NCBI RefSeq assembly: GCF_024172085.1 | Contig: NZ_JAMZDZ010000001.1 | Location: forward strand, 7,936,001-8,000,000 | Direction: 5' to 3' | Length of the DNA: 64,000 nucleotides | Origin: Hamadaea flava | GTDB lineage: Bacteria; Actinomycetota; Actinomycetes; Mycobacteriales; Micromonosporaceae | In this document: positions 17,403 through 25,496 of the stretch, one piece after another | How positions within the stretch are numbered: the first letter of the stretch is position 1 | Layout: each line of letters opens with the position of its first letter | Program-made: the position numbers and the translations under genes | The notes under the pieces: generated by a model | The model's database searches: none | What the model was told of the DNA's origin: nothing | The model's input: only the letters and a program-made list of their open reading frames with translations

Positions 17403-17461
17403 GCAGATCACGGTTATGCAGCCCAAAACTGCTCAAGATCGCATGCATATCCGTGATCTGC
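17403..17461. terminator. Bidirectional hairpin terminator
   Basis: Arms of 18 bases (17403-17420, beginning GCAGATCACGG, and 17444-17461, ending CCGTGATCTGC) pair with one mismatch around a 23-base loop. It separates the convergent NYN gene and LacI gene and is well placed to stop both. Confidence 0.75.
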
Positions 17462-17496
17462 AACCAAAGCGCCCGCGGGGAGCGGGGAGCGGGCGG

Positions 17497-18513
17497 CTAG
17501 GCGGATTCGCGGACGATCAGTTCGGTCGGCAGGACGACGGAGTCGACCGCCTCCGAACCGTCGATCAGTTCGAGCAGGAGGCGTACGGTCTCCTCGGCGA
17601 CCTGTTCCAGCGGCTGGCGCATGGTGGTCAGCAGCGGATGCGTCGACATCGCCACCGAGGAGTCGTCGAACCCGGCGACCGCGACGTCTTCCGGCACGCG
17701 GCGACCCGCCGCCCGCAGCGCCGCGAGGGCGCCCGCCGCCATCAGGTCGTTGCCGACGAAGACGGCATCGAGGTCGGGCGAGCGGGCCAGCAGTTCGGTC
17801 ATGGCGAGTTCACCGCTGCGGCGCGTCCAGTCACCGTACGCGATGAGCTTCTTGGTGGCCTTGCGCCCGAGGACGTCGCAGAACCCTTCGAGCCGCAGCA
17901 GCCCGCCGGGGGTGTCGAGCGGGCCGGTGATGGTGGCGATCCGGCGGCGGCCGGAGTCGGCGAGGTACTGCGTCATCCGCTGGGCGCCGCCGCGGTCGTC
18001 GGCCGCCGCGAACGGCACCTGGTGCCGGCCGCCGGGGATCTCGCCGCAGGTCACCGCCGGGATGTGCTGGCGGCTCAGCTCGTCGAGCAGCGGATCGCCC
18101 GAGTGCGTCGTCACCAGCAGTACGCCGTCGCAGTGCCCGCCGCGCACGTAGCGCACCACCCGGTCCCGGTCGCCGTCGTTGCCGGACAGCATCATGACCA
18201 GCGAGATGTCGCGTTCGGCGAGGCGGCGCATCGCGACCCGCATGAGCGTGCTGTAGTTCGGGTCCTCGAACAGTTTCTCCTGCGGCTCGGACAGCACCAT
18301 CAGCACCGAGCCGGTCTGCCGGGTGACCAGGCTGCGGGCGGCCCGGTTGACGACGTAGCCGGTCTCGGCGACCGCTCGCTGCACGGCGGCCAGCGCGGCG
18401 GCGCTGACGTACGCGTCGCCGTTGATCGCCCGCGACACGGTGCCGCGGGAGACTCCGGCGACGCGGGCCACGTCGTGGATGGTGGGACGGGAGGCGCGTG
18501 GGCTCACGTGCAT
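17497..18513 (-). CDS. LacI family transcriptional regulator of the galactan locus
   Basis: A 338-residue LacI/GalR repressor. The N-terminal helix-turn-helix is at about 9-32 (TIHDVARVAGVSRGTVSRAI) with the hinge helix near NRAARSLV, followed by a periplasmic-binding-like sugar domain ending in VAVAGFDDSSVA and ELIVRESA. The ATG at 18513 shares one base with the permease stop, so it is translated as the last gene of the importer operon. Four CTGTGNACGTNCACAG-type palindromes upstream of this operon, the beta-galactosidase and the galactanase match the symmetric sites of this family, so it is the likely repressor of all three. The inducer is probably a galactan-derived sugar. Confidence 0.9.
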   Translation of the reverse strand: MHVSPRASRPTIHDVARVAGVSRGTVSRAINGDAYVSAAALAAVQRAVAETGYVVNRAARSLVTRQTGSVLMVLSEPQEKLFEDPNYSTLMRVAMRRLAERDISLVMMLSGNDGDRDRVVRYVRGGHCDGVLLVTTHSGDPLLDELSRQHIPAVTCGEIPGGRHQVPFAAADDRGGAQRMTQYLADSGRRRIATITGPLDTPGGLLRLEGFCDVLGRKATKKLIAYGDWTRRSGELAMTELLARSPDLDAVFVGNDLMAAGALAALRAAGRRVPEDVAVAGFDDSSVAMSTHPLLTTMRQPLEQVAEETVRLLLELIDGSEAVDSVVLPTELIVRESA

Positions 18514-19346
18514 CAGCCTTTCACAGCTCCGCTCGTGAGGTCGGTACGCCAGTAGCGTTGCATGGTCAGGAACAGCGCGATGAGCGGAATGATCGAGATG
18601 AGCGCGCCGGTGATGACGAGTGTGTAGAGGGCCGGCTGGTTGGCGCCGGTGGCCAGCCAGGTGTAGAGGCCGACGGTCAGCGGGAACTTCCGGTCGTCGG
18701 CCAGCATGATGAACGGCAGTAGGAAGTTGTTCCAGATGGCGACGAACTGGAACAGGAAGATCGTCACCAGGCCGGGCACCATCATCGGCAACGCGATCCG
18801 GTTGAGCAGCCGGAATTCGCCGGCTCCGTCGATCCGGGCCGCCTCGATCATCGAGTCGGGGATCGCCGCGCCGGCGTACACGCGGGCCAGGTAGATGCTG
18901 TAGGGATGCAGGATGCCCGGTAGCAGCACCGACCAGTAGGTGTCGGCCAGGCCGACCTTGGCCAGCAGCAGGTACTGCGGGATCGCCAGCACCACCGAGG
19001 GCACCAGGATGCCGCCGATCAGCAGGTTGAAGATGAGGTTCCGGCCGGGGAACCGGAACTTCGCCAGGGTGTAGCCGGAGATCGCGCTGACCATGGTGGA
19101 CAGCAGCGCGCCGACCCCCGCGTACAAGGCGGTGTTGAGGGTCCAGCGCCAGAAGATGCCGTCGCGGTGGTCTGTCAGCTCGACGAGGTTGTCCCACAGC
19201 CCGGTGCCGGGTTGGAAGGCGTTGCTGGAGAACAGTTCCGCGCGCGACTTGGTGGCGGCGACGAGCACCCAGACCACCGGCAGCAGGCTGTAGACCGCGC
19301 CGATGAGCAGCAGGACGGTCGGGGTGAGGCCGAAGCGGCGGCGCAT
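18513..19346 (-). CDS. ABC sugar transporter permease (CUT1, MalG type)
   Basis: A 277-residue inner-membrane permease with six predicted spans. The EAA loop that contacts the ATPase is MIEAARIDGAGEFRLLNRIALPM. It pairs with the MalF-type permease encoded just upstream (1-bp TGATG overlap) and the lipoprotein at 20270. No ATPase gene is present, as is common in actinomycete CUT1 operons that rely on a shared MsiK-type ATPase. The setting predicts import of galacto-oligosaccharides. Confidence 0.9.
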   Translation of the reverse strand: MRRRFGLTPTVLLLIGAVYSLLPVVWVLVAATKSRAELFSSNAFQPGTGLWDNLVELTDHRDGIFWRWTLNTALYAGVGALLSTMVSAISGYTLAKFRFPGRNLIFNLLIGGILVPSVVLAIPQYLLLAKVGLADTYWSVLLPGILHPYSIYLARVYAGAAIPDSMIEAARIDGAGEFRLLNRIALPMMVPGLVTIFLFQFVAIWNNFLLPFIMLADDRKFPLTVGLYTWLATGANQPALYTLVITGALISIIPLIALFLTMQRYWRTDLTSGAVKG

Positions 19347-20269
19347 CAGGACTCCTCGCTGAAGGCTCGCTTGCGGACGACGCGCAGGAAGCCGAAGGAC
19401 AACACCAGGGAGATCGCCGCGATCACGATCGACGTCGCGGCGGCCGAATACAGGTCGAGGTTCTTGAACGCCTGCGTGAAGACCATCATCAGGGGGCTCC
19501 AGGTGGAGCTGATGGTGTTCGAGATCGGCCGCAACGTCATCGGTTCGGTGAAGACCTGCGAGGTGGCGATGATGGAGAACACCGTGGTCAGGATCAGCGA
19601 CGGCACCAGCATCGGCAGCTTGATCCGGGTCGCGATCTGGAACTCGCTCGCGCCGTCGAGCCGGGCGGCCTCGTAGTACTCGGGCGAGATCGAGCGCAGG
19701 TGGGTGTAGAGGACCAGCATGTTGAACCCGGTGCCGCCCCAGACGGCGATGTTGGCCATCGAGAACATCACGACGTCGGGGTCGAACAGGTTCGCCTGGA
19801 GGCCGAACCAGTGCAGCACCGCGTGGATCGGGCTCAGGCTGGGCAGGTACAGGAAACCCCAGAGCAGCGAGGCCACGACGCCCGGCACGGCGTACGGCAG
19901 GAAGATCGCGATGCGGGACACCCGCTTGAGCCGCGCGTGGGCGGAGTCGAGCAGCAGCGCGAACAGGACCGCGAGCCCGAGCATCACGGTGAGCACGACG
20001 ACCCCGTAGCCGAGTACCCGCAGCCAGCCCGCCCAGAATTCGTGGTCGGTCAGCGTGGCCTGGTAGTTGTCGAAGCCGACCGAGACCTCACGGCGCGAGC
20101 CTTTGCCGAGGCCGAGTCCGCTGACCTTGGTCCCCCGGGTGCCCAGATAGAGGGTGTACCCGATGGGGACGGCGAAGAACGCGACGAAGAGCGCCATCGC
20201 CGGAGCGAGGAAGAGGTAGGGCACGGCGCCCGCCCGAAGGCGGGCGCCGGTCCGTGGCGGGCGCTTCAT
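19346..20269 (-). CDS. ABC sugar transporter permease (CUT1, MalF type)
   Basis: A 307-residue permease with six main spans and the EAA loop YYEAARLDGASEFQIATRIKLPM. Residues 47-70 form an external loop between the first spans, as in MalF homologues. Its ATG directly follows the stop of the binding-protein gene with no gap and its stop overlaps the MalG-type gene by one base, so the three are co-translated. It should form the import channel with that partner. Confidence 0.9.
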   Translation of the reverse strand: MKRPPRTGARLRAGAVPYLFLAPAMALFVAFFAVPIGYTLYLGTRGTKVSGLGLGKGSRREVSVGFDNYQATLTDHEFWAGWLRVLGYGVVVLTVMLGLAVLFALLLDSAHARLKRVSRIAIFLPYAVPGVVASLLWGFLYLPSLSPIHAVLHWFGLQANLFDPDVVMFSMANIAVWGGTGFNMLVLYTHLRSISPEYYEAARLDGASEFQIATRIKLPMLVPSLILTTVFSIIATSQVFTEPMTLRPISNTISSTWSPLMMVFTQAFKNLDLYSAAATSIVIAAISLVLSFGFLRVVRKRAFSEES

Positions 20270-21592
20270 CTACGAGGCGACCTTGAACCCGGCCTTGGTC
20301 ATGTCGGCGATCGTCGCCTGCTGCACCGACGTGAGCGCGTCGGTGAACGACGACTTCGCCTGGATGGCCTTGCCGAACGAGTCCTCGTACGCGGTGTACG
20401 CGGCGTTGACGTTCGGCCCGAAGGTGAAGCCGCGAGCGCCGGAGGAGATGGCGGCGGCGTCCTTCCAGAAGCTCGCCTGGTTGCTGAAGTACTCCGGTGG
20501 GGTCGTCAGCGACGACTGGCCGGCGCTGGCGGCCGGGTAGACCTGGGCCTGCTTGACGAGCAGGTCGACCGCGGCCGGGTCGGTGTTGAGCCAGGTGAGG
20601 AACTTGGCGGCGGCGCTCTTGTGCTTGGAGGAGGCCGAGATAGAGGCGGCCGAGCCGCCCCAGAAGCCGCTGAAGCTCTCGCCTGCGGTCCACTGCGGCA
20701 GCGGGGCCATGGCCCACTTGCCCTTGGTGCTTGGCACGTTGCTCGACAGCACGCCCGGCGCCCAGACGGCCGAGCACCAGGTGAGCAGCTTGCCGTTGGT
20801 GAACGCGGCGTTCCACTCGTTGGACCACCACGCCTGGGTGTCGACCACGCCGTCCTTCACGAGGCCGCCCCAGAACTCGGCGACCTTCGTGGTGGCGGCG
20901 TCGTTGATGCCGACCTTCCAGGTGTCTCCGGCGATCGACCACCACTGGCCGCCGGCCTGCTGCGACAGGCCGGCGAACCAGCCGCCGTCCTTGTTGGAGA
21001 AGCCGCCGAAGTAGACCGACTTGTCGGCGGCGTGCACCTTGCGGGCGGCCGCGGCGTACTCGTCCCAGGTCTTGGGGACGGCGACGCCGTACTTCTCCAG
21101 CAGGTCGACGCGGTAGAACAGACCCATGGGGCCGCTGTCCTGCGGCAGGCCGTAGACGGCGTCGGTGCCCAGCGTCACCAGGCCCCAGAGGCCGTCGCTG
21201 AACGCCGACTTCGCCCCGCTGACCAGCGACTTGATGTCGGCGACCGCCTCGGCCGCCACGAACGACGGCAGCATCTGGTACTCGGCCTGCATGATGTCGG
21301 GCGCGTTGCCGGCCTTCGCGGCGGTCAGGAACTTCGCCGCCGACTCGTTGCCGCCGCCCTGGTTGCTGATCGTGACCTTGATGTTGGGGTTCGCCTTGTT
21401 CCAGACCTCGGCGATCTTGTCCATGTTCGGCGCCCAGGTCCAGTAGACGAGTTCGACCGGACCGGTTTCCTCAGGGGTCGCCGTCGTCTTGTCGTCGTCG
21501 CTGGAACAGGCGGCTACGCCACCGAGGGCGGCCGCGCCCGCGGCGCCGAGCAGCAGGCCCAGCGCAGAACGGCGGGGGAGTCCGTGGGGCAT
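20270..21592 (-). CDS. Extracellular sugar-binding lipoprotein of ABC importer
   Basis: A 440-residue solute-binding protein (SBP_bac_1 type). The signal peptide starts PRRSALGLLLGAAGAAA and ends at a lipobox VAAC (about residues 26-29); the twin arginine-like RRS suggests possible Tat export. The mature protein has the family's YWTWAPNMDKIAEVWN start and alternating lobes. It has a clear GGAGGAAC ribosome site. It is the first gene of the importer operon and is preceded by a LacI-type operator at 21658, so sugar binding for galactan catabolism is the best reading. Confidence 0.9.
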   Translation of the reverse strand: MPHGLPRRSALGLLLGAAGAAALGGVAACSSDDDKTTATPEETGPVELVYWTWAPNMDKIAEVWNKANPNIKVTISNQGGGNESAAKFLTAAKAGNAPDIMQAEYQMLPSFVAAEAVADIKSLVSGAKSAFSDGLWGLVTLGTDAVYGLPQDSGPMGLFYRVDLLEKYGVAVPKTWDEYAAAARKVHAADKSVYFGGFSNKDGGWFAGLSQQAGGQWWSIAGDTWKVGINDAATTKVAEFWGGLVKDGVVDTQAWWSNEWNAAFTNGKLLTWCSAVWAPGVLSSNVPSTKGKWAMAPLPQWTAGESFSGFWGGSAASISASSKHKSAAAKFLTWLNTDPAAVDLLVKQAQVYPAASAGQSSLTTPPEYFSNQASFWKDAAAISSGARGFTFGPNVNAAYTAYEDSFGKAIQAKSSFTDALTSVQQATIADMTKAGFKVAS

Positions 21593-21657
21593 TGTTCCTC
21601 CGGCATTGGAAGTCGGGGTGGTGGGGGTTGGGGGATATGCGAAGCCAGATCATGTGT

Positions 21658-21673
21658 CTGTGAACGTTCACAG
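21658..21673. promoter_or_regulatory. LacI operator 1 (importer operon)
   Basis: CTGTGAACGTTCACAG is a perfect 16-bp palindrome 66 bp upstream of the binding-protein start. It is identical to the site at 24177 and differs by one base from those at 21817 and 24089. It overlaps the expected transcription start of a weak promoter whose -35 would be TTGACT (bases 21706-21711, minus strand). Confidence 0.85.
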
Positions 21674-21682
21674 GTGCCGAAC

Positions 21683-21711
21683 AGTGTGTGTCATCACTTC
21701 GGCCGAGTCAA
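21683..21711 (-). promoter_or_regulatory. Possible promoter of importer operon
   Basis: On the minus strand TTGACT (21711-21706) and CACACT (21688-21683) are 17 bp apart, an acceptable -35/-10 pair for a housekeeping sigma factor. The LacI palindrome at 21658-21673 lies just downstream, where a bound repressor would block initiation. The -10 match is weak. Confidence 0.35.
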
Positions 21712-21816
21712 GCGGACGTTGCGAAGCCGTTAAGTTCGCAGCTCAACCCCCGCGCAATGCGAAGGAAAGCTGGGAGTAACCGGACCTGATCTACCGCCGG
21801 AACGGCCGGTTCGCTA

Positions 21817-21832
21817 CTGTGCACGTTCACAG
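21817..21832. promoter_or_regulatory. LacI operator 2 (beta-galactosidase)
   Basis: CTGTGCACGTTCACAG, one base from a perfect palindrome of the same family, lies 29 bp upstream of the GH42 start at 21862. It is 159 bp from operator 1 in the same divergent intergenic region. Confidence 0.82.
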
Positions 21833-21861
21833 AACAGAGTGCTCGACTCGAGGAGGGTGCC

Positions 21862-23793
21862 GTGACGGCACGTTTTCCGGCACGCCCCGCGGGGATCGCC
21901 TACGGCGGCGACTACAACCCGGAGCAGTGGCCCCGCGAGGTGCAGCTGGAGGACGTCGAGCTGATGCGCGAGGCCGGGGTGACCATGGTCAGCGTCGCCA
22001 TCTTCGCCTGGGCGCTACTGGAGCCGGAAGAGGGCCGCTACGAGTTCGGCTGGCTCGACGAGATCGTGGATCGGTTGCACGCCAACGGGATCGCCGTCGA
22101 CCTCGCCACCCCCACGGCGGCCACGCCGGCCTGGTTCGTCCAGGCGTACCCGGACAGCCTGCCGGTCACGCGCGAAGGCGTACGCGTGGGATTCGGCGGG
22201 CGGGAACACTCGTGCCCCAGCTCGCCCGACTACCGCGCGGCCACCGCACGCCTCGCGACCGCCATGGCCGAGCACTATCGCGACCACCCCGCGCTCGTCC
22301 TGTGGCACGTGCACAACGAGTACGGCGCGCCGCTCGGCGAGTGCTACTGCCCGGCGAGCGTACGCGCGTTCCGGACCTGGCTGCGCGCCCGCTACGGAAA
22401 CCTCGATGCGCTCAACGACGCCTGGGGGACGATCTTCTGGAGCCAGCGATACACCGACTGGGAGCAGATCGACGCGCCGCGCCACAACCACACGGCCGTC
22501 AATCCCGCGCAGCGCCTGGACTTCGCCCGCTTCACCAGCGACGAGCACCTGGCCTGCTACACCCTCCAGCGCGACATCCTGCACCAGATCACCCCGGACG
22601 TACCGGTGACCACGAACTTCATGACGACCAACTGCAAGTCGATGGATCTCTGGAAGTGGGCGCGCGAGGTCGACGTGGTCTCCAACAACCACTACCTCAA
22701 CGCCGAAGAGCCGGACAACCACCTCGTCCTGTCGATGTCCGCCGATCTGGCACGCTCCGTCGGCGGCGGCCGGCCGTGGATCATCATGGAACACTCGACC
22801 AGCGCGGTGAACTGGCAGCCGCGCAACATCGCCAAAGGCCCCGGCGAACTGCGACGCAACAGCCTCACGCACGTCGCACGCGGCGCCGACGGCGTCATGT
22901 TCTTCCAGTGGCGCGCCTCGCGCTTCGGTGCGGAGAAGTTCCACTCCGCGATGGTCCCGCAAGGTGGGACGGGCACGCAGGTGTGGCGGGACGTGGTCGC
23001 GCTGGGCGGCGAGCTTTCGGCTCTTTCAGCGGTACGCGGAGAGCCGGTCCCGGCCGAGGTGGCCGTCGTCTGGGACTTCGAGTCCTACTGGGCGCTCGAA
23101 CTGGACTGGCGGCCGTCGGTGGACCTCGCCTTCCGTGAGCGCGTCGACGCGTACTACGCCGAGCTGTGGCGCGAGCACGTCACCGTCGACTTCGTCCACC
23201 CCGAATCCGACCTGACGGCGTACAAGGTCGTCGTCGCGCCCAGCCTGTATCTGCTCGGCGAGGCCGGGGCCAAGAACCTGCACGCGTACGTCCACGGTGG
23301 CGGGACGCTGGTCGTCTCGTACTTCTCCGGGATCGTCGACGAGCACGACACGGTACCGGTCGGGCCGTATCCGGGCGCGCTGCGCGACACTCTCGGGCTG
23401 TGGGTCGAGGAGTTCCACCCGTTGCGGGCGGGGGAGCGGGTGGCCCTGGACGGCGGCGGGGACGGCCGGATCTGGTCCGAGCACGTGCACCTCGCCGGGG
23501 CGTCGCAGGTCCGGGCGTTCGCCAGCGGTCCCGACGCCGGCCGTCCGGCGGTGACCCGCAACGCCGTCGGCGACGGGCACGCGTGGTACGTCGCCACCGC
23601 CCCGTCGGACCTGCGCGACCTGCTCGGGTCGGTGCTCGACGCGGCCGGCGTGGACGTCCCCGTCGGCCTGCCCGACACCCTGGAGGTCGTCGTACGCGGT
23701 TCGCAGCGGTTCCTCGTCAACCACGGATCGGCCGAAGCCACGGCGTACGGGGTGACCGTTCCGGCGGGCGAGATCGTGGTCGTGCCGGCCTGA
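21862..23793 (+). CDS. Beta-galactosidase, glycoside hydrolase family 42
   Basis: A 643-residue GH42 enzyme that removes terminal beta-galactose. The acid/base Glu153 is in WHVHNEYG and the nucleophile Glu310 in IIMEHSTS. The TIM barrel occupies about residues 8-390, followed by the trimerisation (class I glutamine amidotransferase-like) domain (about 395-590) and a small C-terminal beta domain. There is no signal peptide, so it works in the cytoplasm on imported galacto-oligosaccharides. GTG at 21862 follows GAGGAGGG. The operator at 21817 and the downstream galactanase place it in the LacI regulon. Confidence 0.93.
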   Translation: MTARFPARPAGIAYGGDYNPEQWPREVQLEDVELMREAGVTMVSVAIFAWALLEPEEGRYEFGWLDEIVDRLHANGIAVDLATPTAATPAWFVQAYPDSLPVTREGVRVGFGGREHSCPSSPDYRAATARLATAMAEHYRDHPALVLWHVHNEYGAPLGECYCPASVRAFRTWLRARYGNLDALNDAWGTIFWSQRYTDWEQIDAPRHNHTAVNPAQRLDFARFTSDEHLACYTLQRDILHQITPDVPVTTNFMTTNCKSMDLWKWAREVDVVSNNHYLNAEEPDNHLVLSMSADLARSVGGGRPWIIMEHSTSAVNWQPRNIAKGPGELRRNSLTHVARGADGVMFFQWRASRFGAEKFHSAMVPQGGTGTQVWRDVVALGGELSALSAVRGEPVPAEVAVVWDFESYWALELDWRPSVDLAFRERVDAYYAELWREHVTVDFVHPESDLTAYKVVVAPSLYLLGEAGAKNLHAYVHGGGTLVVSYFSGIVDEHDTVPVGPYPGALRDTLGLWVEEFHPLRAGERVALDGGGDGRIWSEHVHLAGASQVRAFASGPDAGRPAVTRNAVGDGHAWYVATAPSDLRDLLGSVLDAAGVDVPVGLPDTLEVVVRGSQRFLVNHGSAEATAYGVTVPAGEIVVVPA

Positions 23794-23810
23794 CCGCCCC
23801 ATGAGCTCGC

Positions 23811-23912
23811 GTGGGCGCGCGTCGGTCGTGGGCTCGCGTCGGTCGTGGGCTCGCGTCGGTCGTGGGCTCGCGTCGGTCGTGGGCTCGCGTCGGTCGTGGG
23901 CGCGCGTCGGTC
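23811..23912. repeat. Tandem repeat, six copies of a 17-bp unit
   Basis: Six consecutive 17-bp units with sequence GTGGGCTCGCGTCGGTC; the first and last copies have G instead of T at position 7 and the four inner copies are identical. A partial seventh copy follows. The array starts 17 bp after the GH42 stop. It could be read through in more than one frame, but nothing there has a start or ribosome site. Confidence 0.9.
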
Positions 23913-23920
23913 GTGGTTCG

Positions 23921-24067
23921 TGATCGTCGGCCGCCGCCGTTCTTGGGTGTCTGCGACTCCTTGATCGTCGGCCGCCGCCGTTCTTGGGTGTCTGCGACTC
24001 CTTGATCGTCGGCCGCCGCCGTTTTCGGGCGTTCCAGCGGGCTGATCGTCGGCTGCCGCCGTTCTTG
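23921..24067. repeat. REP-like array, four units of about 41 bp
   Basis: Units begin TGATCGTCGG at 23921, 23962, 24003 and 24043 (spacings 41, 41, 40). The first two are identical; the third and fourth diverge after the core. Each core is GATCGTCGGC, a pyrimidine/purine centre, then GCCGCCGTTCTTG, close to a palindrome. The same core occurs twice at 57074-57138 with the same spacing, so this is a dispersed element and not a local slip product. Confidence 0.85.
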
Positions 24068-24088
24068 CTCGCGCCGCTCTGTGAATTT

Positions 24089-24104
24089 CTGTGAACGTGC
24101 ACAG
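24089..24104. promoter_or_regulatory. LacI operator 3 (distal galactanase site)
   Basis: CTGTGAACGTGCACAG, one base from the perfect palindrome, lies 137 bp upstream of the galactanase start. A half site CTGTGAA (24078-24084) adjoins it. The second site of this promoter is 88 bp downstream. Confidence 0.8.
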
Positions 24105-24176
24105 AAATGGATCTTTATTTATGCAGGTAAATCGGTATTGATTTCTGGGGGTTGGTCCACCACCCTGGTTCCTTGA

Positions 24177-24192
24177 CTGTGAACGTTCACAG
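24177..24192. promoter_or_regulatory. LacI operator 4 (proximal galactanase site)
   Basis: CTGTGAACGTTCACAG, identical to operator 1, ends 48 bp before the galactanase ATG, placing it across the probable transcription start. Confidence 0.85.
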
Positions 24193-24240
24193 AAGCCTCC
24201 TGCCCGGGAGGCATCAGCCCGTCCCTGTCGAGGAGTCCAC

Positions 24241-25362
24241 ATGCTCCGACCCACTCTCGCTCGCGCGTTCTTCGCCGCCGCGGCCACCGTCGCCGTCGCG
24301 GCCGGAACGCTCACCGCCCCGGCCCCAGCCGTGGCAGCCAACACCCTCACGATGCGCGGCGCGGACGTCTCATCCGTGCAGCGGGCGATCGACCTCGGTG
24401 CGCCGTACTACGACGCGTCCGGGGTCGCCCGTGATCCGCTCGACATCCTCAAGGCGCTGGGCGTCAACTACGTCCGGCTGCGCGTCTGGAACAACCCGGC
24501 CAGCGGCTACAACAACAAGGCCAAGGTGCTGGCGTACGCGAAGACGGTGAAGGCCAAGGGATTGAGCCTGCTCATCGACTTCCACTACTCCGACACCTGG
24601 GCCGACCCGGGCAAGCAGTACAAGCCGGCGGCCTGGGCCGGCCATGGCATCAGCGCGCTGCAGACCGACGTCTACAACTACACCTACGACGTGTGCAACA
24701 GCCTCAAGGCGCAGGGCACCACGCCGGACAGCGTCCAGATCGGCAACGAGATCAACGTCGGCATGCTCTGGAACGACGGCAAGGTGGTCAACAACGACTT
24801 CACCAACCTGAGCCTGCTGCTGAAGTCCGGCTACAACGCGACCAAGGCGTGCAACAGCGGCACCAAGGTCATCATCCACACCGCCGACGCGGACAGCGAC
24901 GCCAACATGCGGTGGTTCTACGACGGCATCACCGCCAAGGGCGTCACCTGGGACATCACCGGCCTGTCGTACTACTGCTTCTGGCACGGCTCGCTGACCA
25001 ACCTGTACAACGTCATCGTCGACGCCCGCACCCGGTACGGCAAGCCGGTCTCGATCATGGAGACGGCGTACCCGTTCACCGCCGCCAACGCCGACAGCCA
25101 GGCGAACGCGGTGTCCAGCTCCACACCGTGCAGCGGCTACGCGGCTACCTGGGCCGGGCAGGCCACAGAGTTCACCCACGTGCAGAACACCGCCCGCAAC
25201 GCCGGGGCGATCGGTGTCTTCTACTGGGAGCCGACCTGGTACGCCGTCGCCGGCAACGGCTGGGACCCGGCGAACATCAACGGCACCGGCGACGAGTGGG
25301 ACAACATGGCCATCTTCAACTGGACCGGCCACATCAACCCCAACGTCGTCTGGACCCCCTAA
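24241..25362 (+). CDS. Secreted arabinogalactan endo-beta-1,4-galactanase, GH53
   Basis: A 373-residue exported enzyme that cleaves internal beta-1,4-galactosyl bonds of type I galactans. A signal peptide (about 1-33, ending APAVAA) precedes a single GH53 TIM barrel. The acid/base is Glu170 in QIGNEINVGMLW and the nucleophile Glu274 in SIMETAYPF; VRLRVWNNP and IDFHYSDTWADPGKQ are family hallmarks. No binding module is attached. It would release galacto-oligosaccharides outside the cell for the ABC importer and GH42 enzyme encoded next to it. It has two LacI operators upstream and a strong hairpin just downstream. Confidence 0.94.
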   Translation: MLRPTLARAFFAAAATVAVAAGTLTAPAPAVAANTLTMRGADVSSVQRAIDLGAPYYDASGVARDPLDILKALGVNYVRLRVWNNPASGYNNKAKVLAYAKTVKAKGLSLLIDFHYSDTWADPGKQYKPAAWAGHGISALQTDVYNYTYDVCNSLKAQGTTPDSVQIGNEINVGMLWNDGKVVNNDFTNLSLLLKSGYNATKACNSGTKVIIHTADADSDANMRWFYDGITAKGVTWDITGLSYYCFWHGSLTNLYNVIVDARTRYGKPVSIMETAYPFTAANADSQANAVSSSTPCSGYAATWAGQATEFTHVQNTARNAGAIGVFYWEPTWYAVAGNGWDPANINGTGDEWDNMAIFNWTGHINPNVVWTP

Positions 25363-25381
25363 TCTCCACCCCCACCCCTCG

Positions 25382-25451
25382 CCCCGTTGATCATGGAGTT
25401 AACCGTTGTCTCGACGGTGTGTCGCGACCGGAAACTCCATGATCAACGGGG
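25382..25451. terminator. Long perfect hairpin after the galactanase gene
   Basis: Arms of 19 bases, CCCCGTTGATCATGGAGTT (25382-25400) and its exact complement (25433-25451), enclose a 32-base loop. It lies 20 bp after the galactanase stop and just before the ArsR promoter, so terminator function is likely. The GTTGATC-containing arm resembles that of the hairpin at 46734-46789. Confidence 0.75.
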
Positions 25452-25488
25452 TATATGACTTGTTGGGTATATAACGGGGGAGGTATAT
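25451..25488 (+). promoter_or_regulatory. Three GTATAT repeats at 16-bp intervals upstream of ArsR gene
   Basis: GTATAT occurs at 25451, 25467 and 25483, each exactly 16 bp apart. The stretch is the A+T-rich promoter of the ArsR gene (start about 25497). Regular spacing suggests an autoregulatory binding region combined with -10 elements. Confidence 0.5.
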
Positions 25489-25496
25489 TGGGGAGC

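Larger units (their letters stand above)
23794..24240. other. 447-bp intergenic region between GH42 and GH53 genes
   Basis: It contains no gene I can support. In order it holds the 17-bp tandem array, the 41-bp REP-like array, an A+T-rich stretch (24105-24150) and two LacI operators, the second 49 bp before the galactanase start. The two repeat arrays probably mark the end of the GH42 transcript and the rest is the GH53 promoter region. Confidence 0.7.

Noticed and set aside
15105-17426. Long minus-strand open frame opposite the SGNH-like and NYN genes
   Set aside because: Shadow of the plus-strand genes: no ribosome site, no recognisable motif, and its composition mirrors codon positions of the real genes.
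17497-19197. Fusion of LacI with the upstream permease region, or an extended LacI of 566 residues
   Set aside because: The frame merely stays open upstream. The permease is coded in another frame and the LacI ATG at 18513 fits the family N-terminus and the TGATG overlap.
23811-24067. Possible CRISPR array
   Set aside because: Repeats are contiguous 17-bp and about 41-bp units with no unique spacers, and no cas gene is present.
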